Source: Perkinsus marinus ATCC 50983
Lineage: Eukaryota; Perkinsozoa; Perkinsida; Perkinsidae
Direction: 5' to 3'
DNA length: 33,151 nucleotides
Assembly (NCBI RefSeq): GCF_000006405.1
Contig: NW_003214508.1
Coordinates: forward strand, 1,322,185 to 1,355,335
A program made the position numbers and the translations under genes. The notes beneath the pieces were generated by a model. It had not been told where the DNA came from. It worked only from the letters and a program-made list of their open reading frames with translations, and did no database searches. Numbering within the stretch: the stretch's first letter is position 1; each line of letters opens with the position of its first letter. Below are positions 12,920 through 22,778 of the stretch, in pieces.

Positions 12920-13313
12920 TATCAGTGTCCTATACTGTCTAGTATAGTTTCTCCACATACTGTCTTGATTGTGACCTTTCATTATTCATTGTGTTTCCTG
13001 TTCCCATTACTGTTCACATTTCCAGAGGATCCTTCTGGGTTTGCTCATATCAGACAAAGCTTGTTGCGTCATTAGCAGGTGCTCCAGTGGTGGTGTCGGC
13101 GTGGTGTCGAGTATCATGTATATGTTTAGTGGAGTTTCACCCGCTCTACCTGAGGCGGCGTAATACTCGGTGAAAAGCGCGATATTCGCGGTATGCAGTA
13201 GTCGCGAAATATATTTTCCACTGTTGTTTTTTATAACATGGGTGAGATGCCAGTGATCTCGGGTCTGCCAATAGTAGAATGTTTCTTCACGTTCATAGTT
13301 CCTTGTAGGGTTC
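12920..13313 (+). other. intergenic gap between array copies 4 and 5
   Basis: No coding capacity is supported. A short palindromic patch around 13176-13207 (GCGCGATATTCGCGG ... GTCGCGAAATAT) is the only visible structure. A TTGTAG acceptor-like site lies just before the copy 5 start. Confidence 0.35.
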
Positions 13314-16013
13314 ATGTCTCCTACAGCGTCGTCCATTGATGTCCCCCGCTTTAGCCGCTTTCGCTTACTGAACGCGCTCTATGCTGGGGTCATGGCTGCG
13401 ATAATGGCGGGGCCTATTTTCATACCCTTATTTGAAGCAACTTTCGACGAGACAATTATGGTGAGGAGGGGAAATAGAAATATGCTCTCTTGGAACTCTG
13501 CAGCGTTTCTGTCCATTTTTAGCATGCTCTTCGAGAAAACGTGAACTGGTAGAATGTTTCATTTTACTCAGGCGATTGGTATGATATGGGCAGTTCGGTG
13601 TAGCTCCTTGAGTTTTCGTGGAGCTTGCTCAGCCTCATGGGAGGTTCTTGTGGCTTGTGTCATAGGAGCTCTCATAATTTCCATTGTGATGCCGCTTACG
13701 AGTGTGATATGCGGTGGAAATTTCAATTTGTTCATTGGTGTCATCATTACTATTCCTTTTTGCTTTGCCGCTTCAATGGCGGCTGAATGTAACAAGTGCA
13801 AGCTGGTGGAAGTGTACGACTACAAGACTACACTAACGGTGGTCTATTTGGGGCTCTTCTTTGCAGAGGGCGACGAGAAGATGCGAGTGCTCGCGATGCT
13901 CGCCGTGTGTGCTTGGTCAACAATGATCCCTTTATTAGTGACCACCATATTGAATTCGTTCGGTGCCTTGCCGAGGAGTTCCCCACCGCCGATGCCTGTT
14001 TTCGAAGGAGCTGCGGCATCGTATCTTGAATCATGTGTCATGTTCATTCTGGAGGGCGAGTCGCATCAAGATGAACTAGAGCGGAAACGAGATATACTCG
14101 CAGAGGCTAGGAGGAATTTCTTGCGATCTACGAGTAACGCGGACGTGAAATTCGCTGTGTTTCGGATGGCGAGTCTCCTATACACACTAAGGCGATCTTC
14201 GAGGTTTACACCGCTTAACACGGCCGCCGTGAAGCACTTGTGGACTGTATTAGAGCAGGAGCTGTTTCACATGGTCTCAACTATGATCGCCATATTGCGA
14301 GGAGAGGAGAATCCTATGGAACCAGCTAAACTGCATACGTGGTCGGTCGAGGTTATTCGCAAGATTCGCGGTATTATAGTAGAGTATAGCCGCAAAGTTG
14401 CCAAGGGAAATGCTGATCTGATCCCAGTGCAAGAGCTGATCAGGATGGAGCACGTTATGCTCACGATAACGCGGCTGGCGAGAGTTGTGGCTGATTATTC
14501 TGTCATCAAAATGGAGATGACGAAGAGTAATTTCGAGCTGGAGAACTATGTGAGTATTATATTCAACAGAGGGGAGTTTTGATTGATTTTTTAGATCCCG
14601 ATTCACCCTGTGCTGTGGAGACTCTCAGCGTGGATAAAGGAGCCATTTTATCCGGCTGACTCCACATGGTTTGAGCGGCTGTGGTTCCCTGCTAGGTTGA
14701 CGGCATCACTCACCATACTTACATTGAGTATCTTGGGGGTTGCTGAGGACTATTCTGATCTCAGCGTGGAGGGGTTCTGGGTTCTAATGCCGGCCATAAG
14801 CTGTTTTCTCTCTACAGTGGGCTCTACTTTGAGCACAGCAGTAAGGCGACTTGTTGGTGTCGTTGTCGGTGGCGTTCTGGCTATAATCGCCACATCGATT
14901 CATCCAACCAATGAGGCTGCGTTCATAGTGGAGATATTCCTGGTGGCTACAGCTACGAGATTCCTGGTGGTTGAATCTACTATTGGGTATGCTGGTATGC
15001 AGATGTTTATCACTTTCATAGTGGTTGGTGTTGTGAATGGAATCGATCCCGATATGACTACCGAGTCGCGGACCTCGATGGCCGCTATTAGAATGCTCTA
15101 TACGGTTATTGGCCTCATAGCCACGCTGATTTTCTCTATATTGACTATTCCTGTGTTTATATGTCGTGAGCTGTCTCGTCGATGCGCTGATGAGATCCGT
15201 TCTTTGGCTGGAGTTGTCGCACATGCCATTATAGCTCTCACGGAATCGGCTGAGGATTGTGCATCGCCCAGAGGTTCTGATCCGGACCGAACATCGGTGG
15301 TGACTACTGGTAACCTCATTCTGCACAAGGAGATAGCGAGAGCGGCGGCCACGAGCGGCGCCTTTGAAGAGGACAAACTGTTGCATCTTGTTGGTGTGAA
15401 TGCATCAAGATGCCGTATCAGCGCGAGCAGGATAATATCAACACAGTGGCAGTTCTCGAGGCTATCGCGGTGCTCTATGTCTGTGTGTATCTGCTTGGAT
15501 CGTTGTGTGTATGCTATGAGTTCAACTACGAGAAAGCATCTACTTTTACCAGCTCGGGACACCTTGAATGGCCTTGCTATGGCGATAGTACAGTCGTCAG
15601 CTGAGCTCAACCGTCTACTACGTGGGAAAGATGATGGCTTGCGAGTGATGGAAACTACTATGGATCTCGTGGATGCTATGGATGATACATTCAGCCACTT
15701 CGAGGAACTACACAAGGAGTTGTTATTCAGCAAGACTTGGGCTGTTGATGGGAACATTATGGATTCCACCAAGTTGGTTGAAGCTCTCGCAAGTGGTGGT
15801 GGCGTCGGCCTCCACGAATGTTTGTACACTCTTACTTGTTTTGTAGCTGAATGGTTGGCTATTGTGAATTCACTTTTGGGTAGTAGCCTCAGCGCGGCTC
15901 CTCATCATCAACAAGAAACGGAAATGAAGTTCTGTCCGGAACCGACCAAGTCCGTCAGAGGACGCTTGCGAGCTCATTCGGAACAGTTGAGTTCTATGAG
16001 ACACGCAGAGTGA
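13314..16013 (+). CDS. FUSC/aromatic-acid-exporter-like transporter, array copy 5 (group B)
   Basis: Exons 13314-13460, 13572-14549 and 14595-16013 give 847 residues. The introns are 111 nt (13461-13571) and 45 nt (14550-14594), both phase 0. Exon 2 has the same length as in copy 4 (978 nt). The start MSPTASSIDVPRFSRFRLLN sits five bases after an AG that could be a trans-splice acceptor. The second membrane block contains FWVLMPAISCFLSTVGS and VRRLVGVVVGGVLAII. The last soluble domain holds KTWAVDGNIMDST...SGGGVGLHE. The C-terminal tail is His/Gln-rich and basic (PHHQQET...RGRLRAHSE). A 243-codon open frame on the opposite strand (15829-15098) is a shadow. Confidence 0.78.
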
Positions 16014-16418
16014 TAGTACTCTGAGCTGGTCTGTGAATCATCTGATATAACTTACTTTAATCAATTCAGCATTTGCGAGGTGGTTGTAGGCGACGGAGTT
16101 GCCGTAATATCTTCACTAAGCTGTACACATGTCTTATTTTTAGTTGTGGCGTGTTGCGTTCGAATCACTATGGAGTGCTCTTAGTTGTTGTCAAAGTCCG
16201 CAAGCGTGTTTATGTGAGAAACTATGGTTTTGCCGGTATAGCAACTAGGATAGTTCCCGAGGTGAGGTTGAGTCTTGAAGAACTGTCGGTGTCGTCGGAG
16301 ACCGATTTAGAATATGTTCTGCGGGCTTCGTCGAGCTGCTCATCTGTGGTGATTAGACTCGTGCGACTATCAAGAATTGGGGTTTCTGGATGTGTGTTGT
16401 TCAGCTTTTTCTAACGGT
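16014..16418 (+). other. intergenic gap between array copies 5 and 6
   Basis: A 113-codon frame (16073-16414) lies here but has no resemblance to the transporter N-termini and ends just before the copy 6 ATG. It is taken as non-coding leader. TTGTTCAG ending near 16403 is a candidate acceptor about 15 bases before the ATG. Confidence 0.35.
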
Positions 16419-18785
16419 ATGCACATTCCTCTGCTACAGCCTTTGAACGGCATATCGTGTGATGACGGATATTTGAAAGGCGCATGCTGGGGTTTGACAC
16501 CCCAATCCATTGTGGAAGTCCAGACTGCTGCCTTTACTGGCATTACAGTGTGCTTGACGTCAATCACGGTCTTCAATTCGACCATCTCGGCCGTTTTCCC
16601 GCCACATTTCATGGTGAGTTTTTCTCAATTGATATTCATGTGCCGTGATTATGTACTTCAGATTCTGGGCCTGGCTGGTGCTCTCATAGTGTCCTATCTC
16701 GATCTAAGGCTATCACTGGAATGGTCATTGAAGACGACTGTAGCGTCCTGGCTGGGATGTGCTTGTGGCAGTCTTATTGTGTATGTGGTGTCTGCTTTAA
16801 ATGAAGGAGACTATAATCCCTATCTTGGTATCATGCTGGCTGTACCAGCCTCTTTTCTTCTGTCCTTGGCCGATCAAGCAGGTGAAGTTTACTGCAAATT
16901 AAGCTGTCTCTATCGAGGCGACAAGGCTCTGCTCCTGCTCATCATCCCCATCGTTTTTGGTGGAGAGGATCCGTATTGGTCTGCGCTCACCGCGGCTACT
17001 GGCTACACCATCGGCTCATTGATTCCCTTGATGGGAACTCTTTTAATGTGGTCTCTTAGAATGCTCCCCGATACTCGATTGGAGTCGCTGAGGCGCCTCA
17101 GTGTTGTATTGGCGGACTATTTCGATGCGATTACCTTCTTATGGCGAGTTAGAGACCAAGAAGAAGCCGTAGTACGGCGCATGTGGGATGATGTATGTCA
17201 GGCTAGCACTGAAGCGGCAGCTTCTACGAGCGATCCGAAACTACGTGGCACCATCTGGTCCATGTTTGCATGCCTATCTACTGTACGGAAATCTTCACAA
17301 CGTCAGACGCTCGAGGCTGAGGCCTTGGAAACTCCATGGTCGGGTCCTTTTGATGGTGAAATGGTATCACTTCGTCAGAAGGTGGTCACTGCTCTCAGAG
17401 TGTGGGATGATCATCATGAGTTTGATAACGATATTATTACAGCTGCAAGGCATCTGAGCTCATCTGTGGAGAAGTGTCGAGCTCGAGCTGATGTCCGTGC
17501 CACGACAGAGTCGAAGAATTCCGAATTCGCCATTAACGAAATGGTGAAGTTCTCCCTGCTTGTTCACGAGTTCCTCATCCGGGTCAAGGGCTCTAACGGA
17601 GATTCTTCGGTTGCTACGAAGGTCGCCGACTGGTTTAGGCAGCCTTTCTTCACTTCGGCGAATCCTGAGATCACTTGGAGAGTCCGCCTGGCCTATCCAT
17701 TGCGTGCTGCGATCACTGTTCCTTTGGTCGCTCTCTTCCTTACTGTTGGTGGTCAATACTTCGCCGTGCTATCTCATTTTGGCCTCTGGCTGATGCTCCC
17801 TTGTCTATTCTGTTTCCTACCCACACCAGGCGCGTCTATTCGGAAAGGATTGAGACGAATTGTCGGTACAGTGGTAGCATCTATTTTGGCAGTAGTATGT
17901 GTTAGTATGCATCCCAATAACGAATGTATATTTTTATGTGAGCTTTTTGTATTCTCTGTCATCGCCAAGTTGATGTTCTTCCATGATACTCTACAGTACT
18001 CGGGATTAGTTTTCGGTTTTACTTGGATTATTGTAGGCCTAGGTCCCGGAATCGACGCCGACTTGCCCGTTGGCAGCAAAGTGTCGCGCGCGATTCACCG
18101 CATGGACATGACTGTTGCCGGCGTTGTGCTATCGATTGTCCTGACCTCATTGATTTCTCCGGTTTTTGCTTACAAGCGTTTGCGTAGAGCAACTGTATGT
18201 TCGCTCGAGCTTGTATCTAATTCAGTTGTCAATGCGTGCGAATCGGTGGTCTATGAGACTCCATGGAACCGTGAGGCTCTGAGCAAGGATGTGCTGAATG
18301 CCGCTATTCTTCTCGACAGGAGCTATTCTAATAGGCACGCGCAGATCGCCGATGCCAGAGCGGAATGCCAGGCCCTGCGATATGTATCACCTGCAAGGCA
18401 TTCCCAGCTCGGCCATTTGGTCGCTGCTCAGCACCTGGTGGATCGACTGACTCGGCGTTCCTTGGTTGTCATATCTGCTGTCACTACGTGCCTGGCCAGC
18501 AAAGGGTGTGGATTACCCGAAGCTGCCCAAAGAGACTTACTGCTCGTGGGTACCGTCATTCGACGGAGATGTGAGATCCTGGTGGCAGCCGTGAAAACGC
18601 GGAAGTTCAAACTGGCCGACATCAGCGATTCAGTCATGTGCTCCATTCTATGTCTGCAGTCCAACTCGCAGGTGGTCAGTGATGTGGCGCACTACGCGTT
18701 GGACTGCTTGGTGCATGCTCTCCATGATTTCGGGGAAGTGTGGGAAGAAGTCGAACGTATGCTCGCTACCCCCAAGTATGTGTGA
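16419..18785 (+). CDS. FUSC/aromatic-acid-exporter-like transporter, array copy 6 (divergent, second intron absent)
   Basis: Two exons are proposed: 16419-16613 and 16662-18785, giving 772 residues. The 48-nt segment 16614-16661 (GTGAG...TTCAG) lies exactly where the paralogues have intron 1. It is a multiple of three without a stop, so the frame reads through. Splicing it joins PPHFM to ILGLAGALIVSYLD, as in the paralogues. There is no intron at the second position: KVADWFRQPFF runs straight on. The membrane-block signature is IRKGLRRIVGTVVASILAVV. The first soluble region is Trp-rich and the last one is shorter than in the other copies, lacking the group A and group B motifs. It is the last gene of the array and the most diverged. 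Confidence 0.78.
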   Translation: MHIPLLQPLNGISCDDGYLKGACWGLTPQSIVEVQTAAFTGITVCLTSITVFNSTISAVFPPHFMVSFSQLIFMCRDYVLQILGLAGALIVSYLDLRLSLEWSLKTTVASWLGCACGSLIVYVVSALNEGDYNPYLGIMLAVPASFLLSLADQAGEVYCKLSCLYRGDKALLLLIIPIVFGGEDPYWSALTAATGYTIGSLIPLMGTLLMWSLRMLPDTRLESLRRLSVVLADYFDAITFLWRVRDQEEAVVRRMWDDVCQASTEAAASTSDPKLRGTIWSMFACLSTVRKSSQRQTLEAEALETPWSGPFDGEMVSLRQKVVTALRVWDDHHEFDNDIITAARHLSSSVEKCRARADVRATTESKNSEFAINEMVKFSLLVHEFLIRVKGSNGDSSVATKVADWFRQPFFTSANPEITWRVRLAYPLRAAITVPLVALFLTVGGQYFAVLSHFGLWLMLPCLFCFLPTPGASIRKGLRRIVGTVVASILAVVCVSMHPNNECIFLCELFVFSVIAKLMFFHDTLQYSGLVFGFTWIIVGLGPGIDADLPVGSKVSRAIHRMDMTVAGVVLSIVLTSLISPVFAYKRLRRATVCSLELVSNSVVNACESVVYETPWNREALSKDVLNAAILLDRSYSNRHAQIADARAECQALRYVSPARHSQLGHLVAAQHLVDRLTRRSLVVISAVTTCLASKGCGLPEAAQRDLLLVGTVIRRRCEILVAAVKTRKFKLADISDSVMCSILCLQSNSQVVSDVAHYALDCLVHALHDFGEVWEEVERMLATPKYV

Positions 18786-19165
18786 GGCTATTCTTAATTT
18801 AATTTACTGATGTAAATGTCTCGATATCTATGTGCTATTTCCGACTTTATCAATCTTGGCTACGTACCTAAGGTCCGAAGTGCGATCTTTTTGTGACCTG
18901 GCATGGCGGTGTTGCGTTGTATGGGTCACAGTCTTATAGGCTCTTACACTGTCTGCGGCAGACTCTTCGCCTAGAGGACAACAACGGATACGCAGAAGTG
19001 TCAAAAATGCGGTTGCGAAATGTATTTTCATTAGAAAGCAGTAACGTAGGTTGCGCTAGGTATGGAGTTACTGCCTTACTGAACATAAATGGGCGACGCT
19101 GGGAAACCACTGACGCAAGGTTCCAAGCATCAGCTCGCCCGTGCAGCTCTTCTTATCTTTTTTCA
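18786..19165 (+). other. intergenic gap between the transporter array and the NADH dehydrogenase gene
   Basis: The frame of the next gene is open upstream to 18893, but the extra residues look like neither a conserved domain nor a family N-terminus, so this is taken as promoter and leader. A pyrimidine-rich run (CTCTTCTTATCTTTTTTC) lies directly before the ATG, after a CAG at 19144-19146. Confidence 0.4.
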
Positions 19166-21521
19166 ATGCTTCTGAAATGGTCTTCGCGGGCCGTGGGCTT
19201 GATCGCTTATAGGCAATTTTCGCACAGGTGGATGTCGTCGACACCACTAAAGCCCGGGGGCAATCTGGTCATCCTCGGTAGCGGATGGGGAGGCTACTCT
19301 CTTCTCAAGAAGCTCGATACGTCCAAGTGGGATAGTGTTACACGTAAGTCTTGAGGGGCGCGCTTCTTGATGGGTTTGTTGCTCAGTCGTATCCCCGAGG
19401 AACTACTTCCTCTTCACGCCTCTACTGCCATCCGTGACTGTCGGTGGGATTGGACGGGAGTGTCATTGTAGTGGCTGGGGATCACTAGGTACGAACGAAC
19501 CAAGAAGTATCATAGAGCCCGTTCGGAAAACTATAATGAAGAAGAACAAGAAAACGGGCTTGGCAAACACGCGGTATTTGGAAGTGGTTGCCAACCACCT
19601 CGATCTTGACCAGAAAGTAAGCTCTCGCCACCCCTCCCCCCCCCTTGCCAAGCAGTGCGTTCTGTAGATATGCTATTGTGAGGATATGACTTCCATCAAA
19701 GCCACTGAGGGTCCGTTGGAAGTAGAGACGATGGGGCGAATGCCTTTTATGGTTCCGCATAGGTCCCATATGACAAACTGGTGGTTGCTGTCGGAGCTCA
19801 GCCAAACACGATGGGAGTTCCGGGGGTTTTGGAGTATACACACTTCCTCAAGGAGATGGACCATGCACGATTGATCCGGAAGAACGTCCTGGACTCCTTT
19901 GAAACCGCTTGTACGGCGCAGTCGGATGAGCGCAAGAGAGAGCTTCTCCACTTCGTAGTGGTAAGTCAGAGTGCATCGCGCTTCTATTGAGGTGCTTTGC
20001 TCTCAACAGGTCGGTGGCGGACCTACAGGGGTCGAGTTTGCAGCGGAACTGAGCGACTTTATCAGGGAAGAGATCAGTCACGCGTATTGGGAGGTTGCTC
20101 AGTACGGAACAAGCTGTTAACTACTGTTCGTCGTCGTGGACAGACCCGTTGCCTCTGTAGTTTAGCGAAAGTATCGGTGATACAATCAGCGGAGAACATC
20201 CTCAACACTTTCGATGCGGCCATATCGCGTTATGCTACCGACCATTTTAAACGTATCGACATCGATGTGGTGAAGAACTCGAGGTACTAACAGCTTGTTG
20301 CTCTCCTCGGTTGGCTAGTTAGAGGGTAAATGTTAGTAAGAGGGTTGACATCATCTCGCTTCAGGGTGAAAGCTGTCGAGGCGACAGCCGTCGTTGTGCA
20401 GGATATGGCCACGAAGGAAGAGCGTCGGATCCCGTAAGTCTGATGAGTGCTAACCGATTAAAAACGGCTAAGTTCAGATTCGGTGTATGTGTATGGGCAG
20501 CAGGGATAGCCCCACGTCCTTTCACGAAGGATCTGGTAGTCATATTGCCGAATGGGACATGAAAGACTCCAGTGGTGGTAGATATCTCAACTGAAAGGGT
20601 ATCAGCCAGAGAACGGTCGGCTGCTGAAGACCACGCCTTATCTTGAGGTTCTGGGCAGCAAGGGCGATCTCTTCGCAATAGGCGATTGCGTAACATCACT
20701 TGATCGCCGGTGGTGCCTATGGGACGTCTTGTGTAGGCTGGCGTGGCTGAGCCCGAGCTCCTACCGCTGGCTGAATCCCTCTTCGATGAAGCTGATATCA
20801 ACAAGGACGGGGAGATATCTTTCCAGGAATATGAGGTTATCTATAGGAAGATTCGTGAGAGGTGATGATGGCCGAATCGATCACTGGTTTTCAACGCTTC
20901 TTTGGCCAAGGTTCCCGCTACTGCAAGGAGTTGGTGCTAAGCAGCGGTGGAAGGATCATGCTGATAAATATAATGGTGGAAAACCTCTCGAGTTCCTCAC
21001 TCGTGACTTGTGGGAGAAAGTAATCCGCGTCAGTAGTCTTTGCCGAGTCTGGAACGTTGTACAGGTCCTCGCGAACATGCAGTCGAGTTATAAGGCAATG
21101 CCAGCAACGGCGCAGGTTGCTTCACAACAAGGTCAATCTTCTTGAGCTTCCGATGTTGTTATGATAGATCTCAGGTGAATGGCTGGCCGAGTATTTGAGC
21201 GGAAGGACCACTACCCCATTTGAAAGGAACGACAAAGGGATGATGAGCTACGTCGGCCGTTCGCGGGCTGTCGTGCAGAGCCCGTTAGCTGGCAAGACAC
21301 TTACAGGGAATTCCACTGACATGCCTCGGTGTCAGGAAACATCACTGGTGTATCCACGTTTGCATTGTGGAGGGGCGTGTATGCTAGCAAGATGGTCTCT
21401 TGGAGGTAATCAGGCTGACCTTAACTTGGTCTTCTTATCGCCGATGTTTAGGTGTCGACACTTGGTCATCTGGGACTGGATAAAAGCGTACTTGTATGGA
21501 CGTGACCTCTCCAAGATGTGA
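19166..21521 (+). CDS. NDH2: type II NADH:quinone oxidoreductase with EF-hand (alternative NADH dehydrogenase)
   Basis: Single-subunit flavoenzyme that oxidises NADH and reduces quinone at the inner mitochondrial membrane without pumping protons. Sixteen exons give 532 residues: 19166-19343, 19387-19443, 19489-19616, 19668-19721, 19763-19960, 20010-20101, 20161-20283, 20365-20433, 20478-20535, 20606-20689, 20737-20861, 20911-21019, 21065-21131, 21175-21291, 21336-21405, 21452-21521. The first nucleotide-binding motif GSGWGG is at residues 38-43. SPRNYFLFTPLLPS and PYDKLVVAVGAQPNT follow. The second motif VGGGPTGVEFAAEL starts at 206, and FAIGDC ends at 347. A canonical 12-residue EF-hand loop (DINKDGEISFQE, 367-378) is inserted after it, as in NDB-type enzymes, suggesting calcium control. 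MPATAQVASQQG and the C-terminal WDWIKAYLYGRDLS are typical. The basic N-terminus ending RQFSHRWMSS resembles a mitochondrial presequence. The intron at 21292-21335 uses a GC donor (GCAAG). Confidence 0.9.
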
Positions 21522-21654
21522 CAAGGCACATGCTTCACGAAGATTACTTTTTGTTTATCGCCTCTGCATTAGTTGTGGTCGATTGAATTGATGATTAGTT
21601 GTGTTGGTCGTACCGTAACATGGTGAAGTTTTCTACGGCTTTGTATTCTATATA

Positions 21655-22312
21655 ATGGGAGCATGCTGCTCTACGGATTCAGTTGATATCTCGCAGCCGA
21701 GGAAGCGTCAATCAGTAAGGGAAATTCCCCTCCTGAGGCTGAACGTCATTCTGCAGGATTACGATTATGCTAGACGACTACAAACACAGGAATATTCCCG
21801 GCTCCAAGAACAAGGGACGAGAACTTCTGGACGGACGAGTTGGGGCTCCGGTAAAGAAGGATTCTTCAACCGCGAACGAATGAATGTTTGCAGGTAAGCC
21901 AAGTGGCGATGGATATGATACACTTGGAATGTCCGCTGACGAGAAACGGCAGGCAGCAGCAGAAGCAGCAGAACGTCGAATGAAAGTGATTAGTCTTCTT
22001 ACCGGTCGTCAGGAAACTCGCAATCGTATTCAGGCGAACCAAGGTCGGGGTCTGGGCAGCTCCGAAAAGGCTACACAGTTGACTGAAGCTGCTAAGAAGC
22101 AAGAACTAATCGGACGAATTAGGGAATATTATGCAGTGAGCTATGCTACCAGGTTCCACTATGTTCGAATACTCATTTCGTGTCAGGCACGGCGACTCGA
22201 TCCGCCGCTGGGTTTAAATCTAGCCTCGGTTGATCAGCTACGTAAACACCTAGACTTACTCAAGAGCGGTAAAGTTGATCCATCTAGTGCAGTACTTGAT
22301 CGCAGTCTCTGA
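21655..22312 (+). CDS. small lipid-anchored protein with a p97/VCP-interacting motif (SVIP-like)
   Basis: Four exons are proposed: 21655-21714, 21757-21850, 21894-22135 and 22187-22312, giving 173 residues. The introns are 42, 43 and 51 nt; the first and third are stop-free multiples of three. The N-terminus MGACCS has Gly2 and two cysteines, the usual pattern for N-myristoylation plus palmitoylation. Around residues 65-75, DEKRQAAAEAAERRMK fits the VIM consensus (Arg, five residues, Ala-Ala, two residues, Arg) that binds the N-domain of p97/Cdc48. Animal SVIP likewise has an MGxCxxC start followed by a VIM. DYDYARRLQTQEY near residue 21 has the look of a ubiquitin-interacting helix; this is weaker. 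The C-terminal half (IREYYAARRLDPPL, DQLRKHLDLLKSG) is not recognised. A role in membrane-linked ubiquitin/p97 work is inference. Confidence 0.6.
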
Positions 22313-22778
22313 GCATACTGTATCATGTTTTTCACTGATTATAGTTGACTTTTTGCACTATGCAATAACCAAAAATGCAGTATGACATTTTATACAGGTT
22401 TATGTTGAGTTTTCGTTCTGCTAAGGGCGAGACAAGTAACGAAAGTGTAACATACTCTCACTTGCAAATCAAATAGGAAGGAATATAATTCAGCAAAACG
22501 AAGTGATCTACACGATGGTGAGTCTTCAATGAAGGTCCAAGTGATCCTGGTATTGCAGCATTGTAGTCAGAACATCAGAGGACAGAAAACATCAGTCGAA
22601 ACTACCAGAAAGATCATGCATGCAACATTCAGGGAATTGTTCACCAACTAAACATGCCGTGCCAGTACGGGCTATCTGCCTCCTAACCAACAATGACCAC
22701 TGACCAACTCAAGACAGGTTATAATGTTCTTGGCTCGGATTGCTAGTGGTACGTAACCGTAACGACGCCATTTACACT
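22313..22778. other. convergent intergenic gap (3' ends of the VIM-protein and RPS7 genes)
   Basis: AT-rich, without coding signal on either strand. It should hold the 3' untranslated regions of both neighbours. No RNA gene or repeat was seen. Confidence 0.4.

Noticed and set aside
15098-15829. 243-codon minus-strand open frame opposite transporter copy 5
   Set aside because: The sense strand is clearly coding by paralogue alignment, and the antisense product is low-complexity Ser/Arg/Thr.
16073-16414. 113-codon frame before copy 6 as a separate gene or extra exon
   Set aside because: No similarity to the paralogues' N-termini, and the copy 6 exon 1 aligns on its own.
1-18785. Recent bacterial transfer of the exporter genes
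   Set aside because: All whole copies carry introns of the host type and share intron positions, and base composition is like the neighbours. An ancient transfer cannot be excluded, but nothing in the window shows it.
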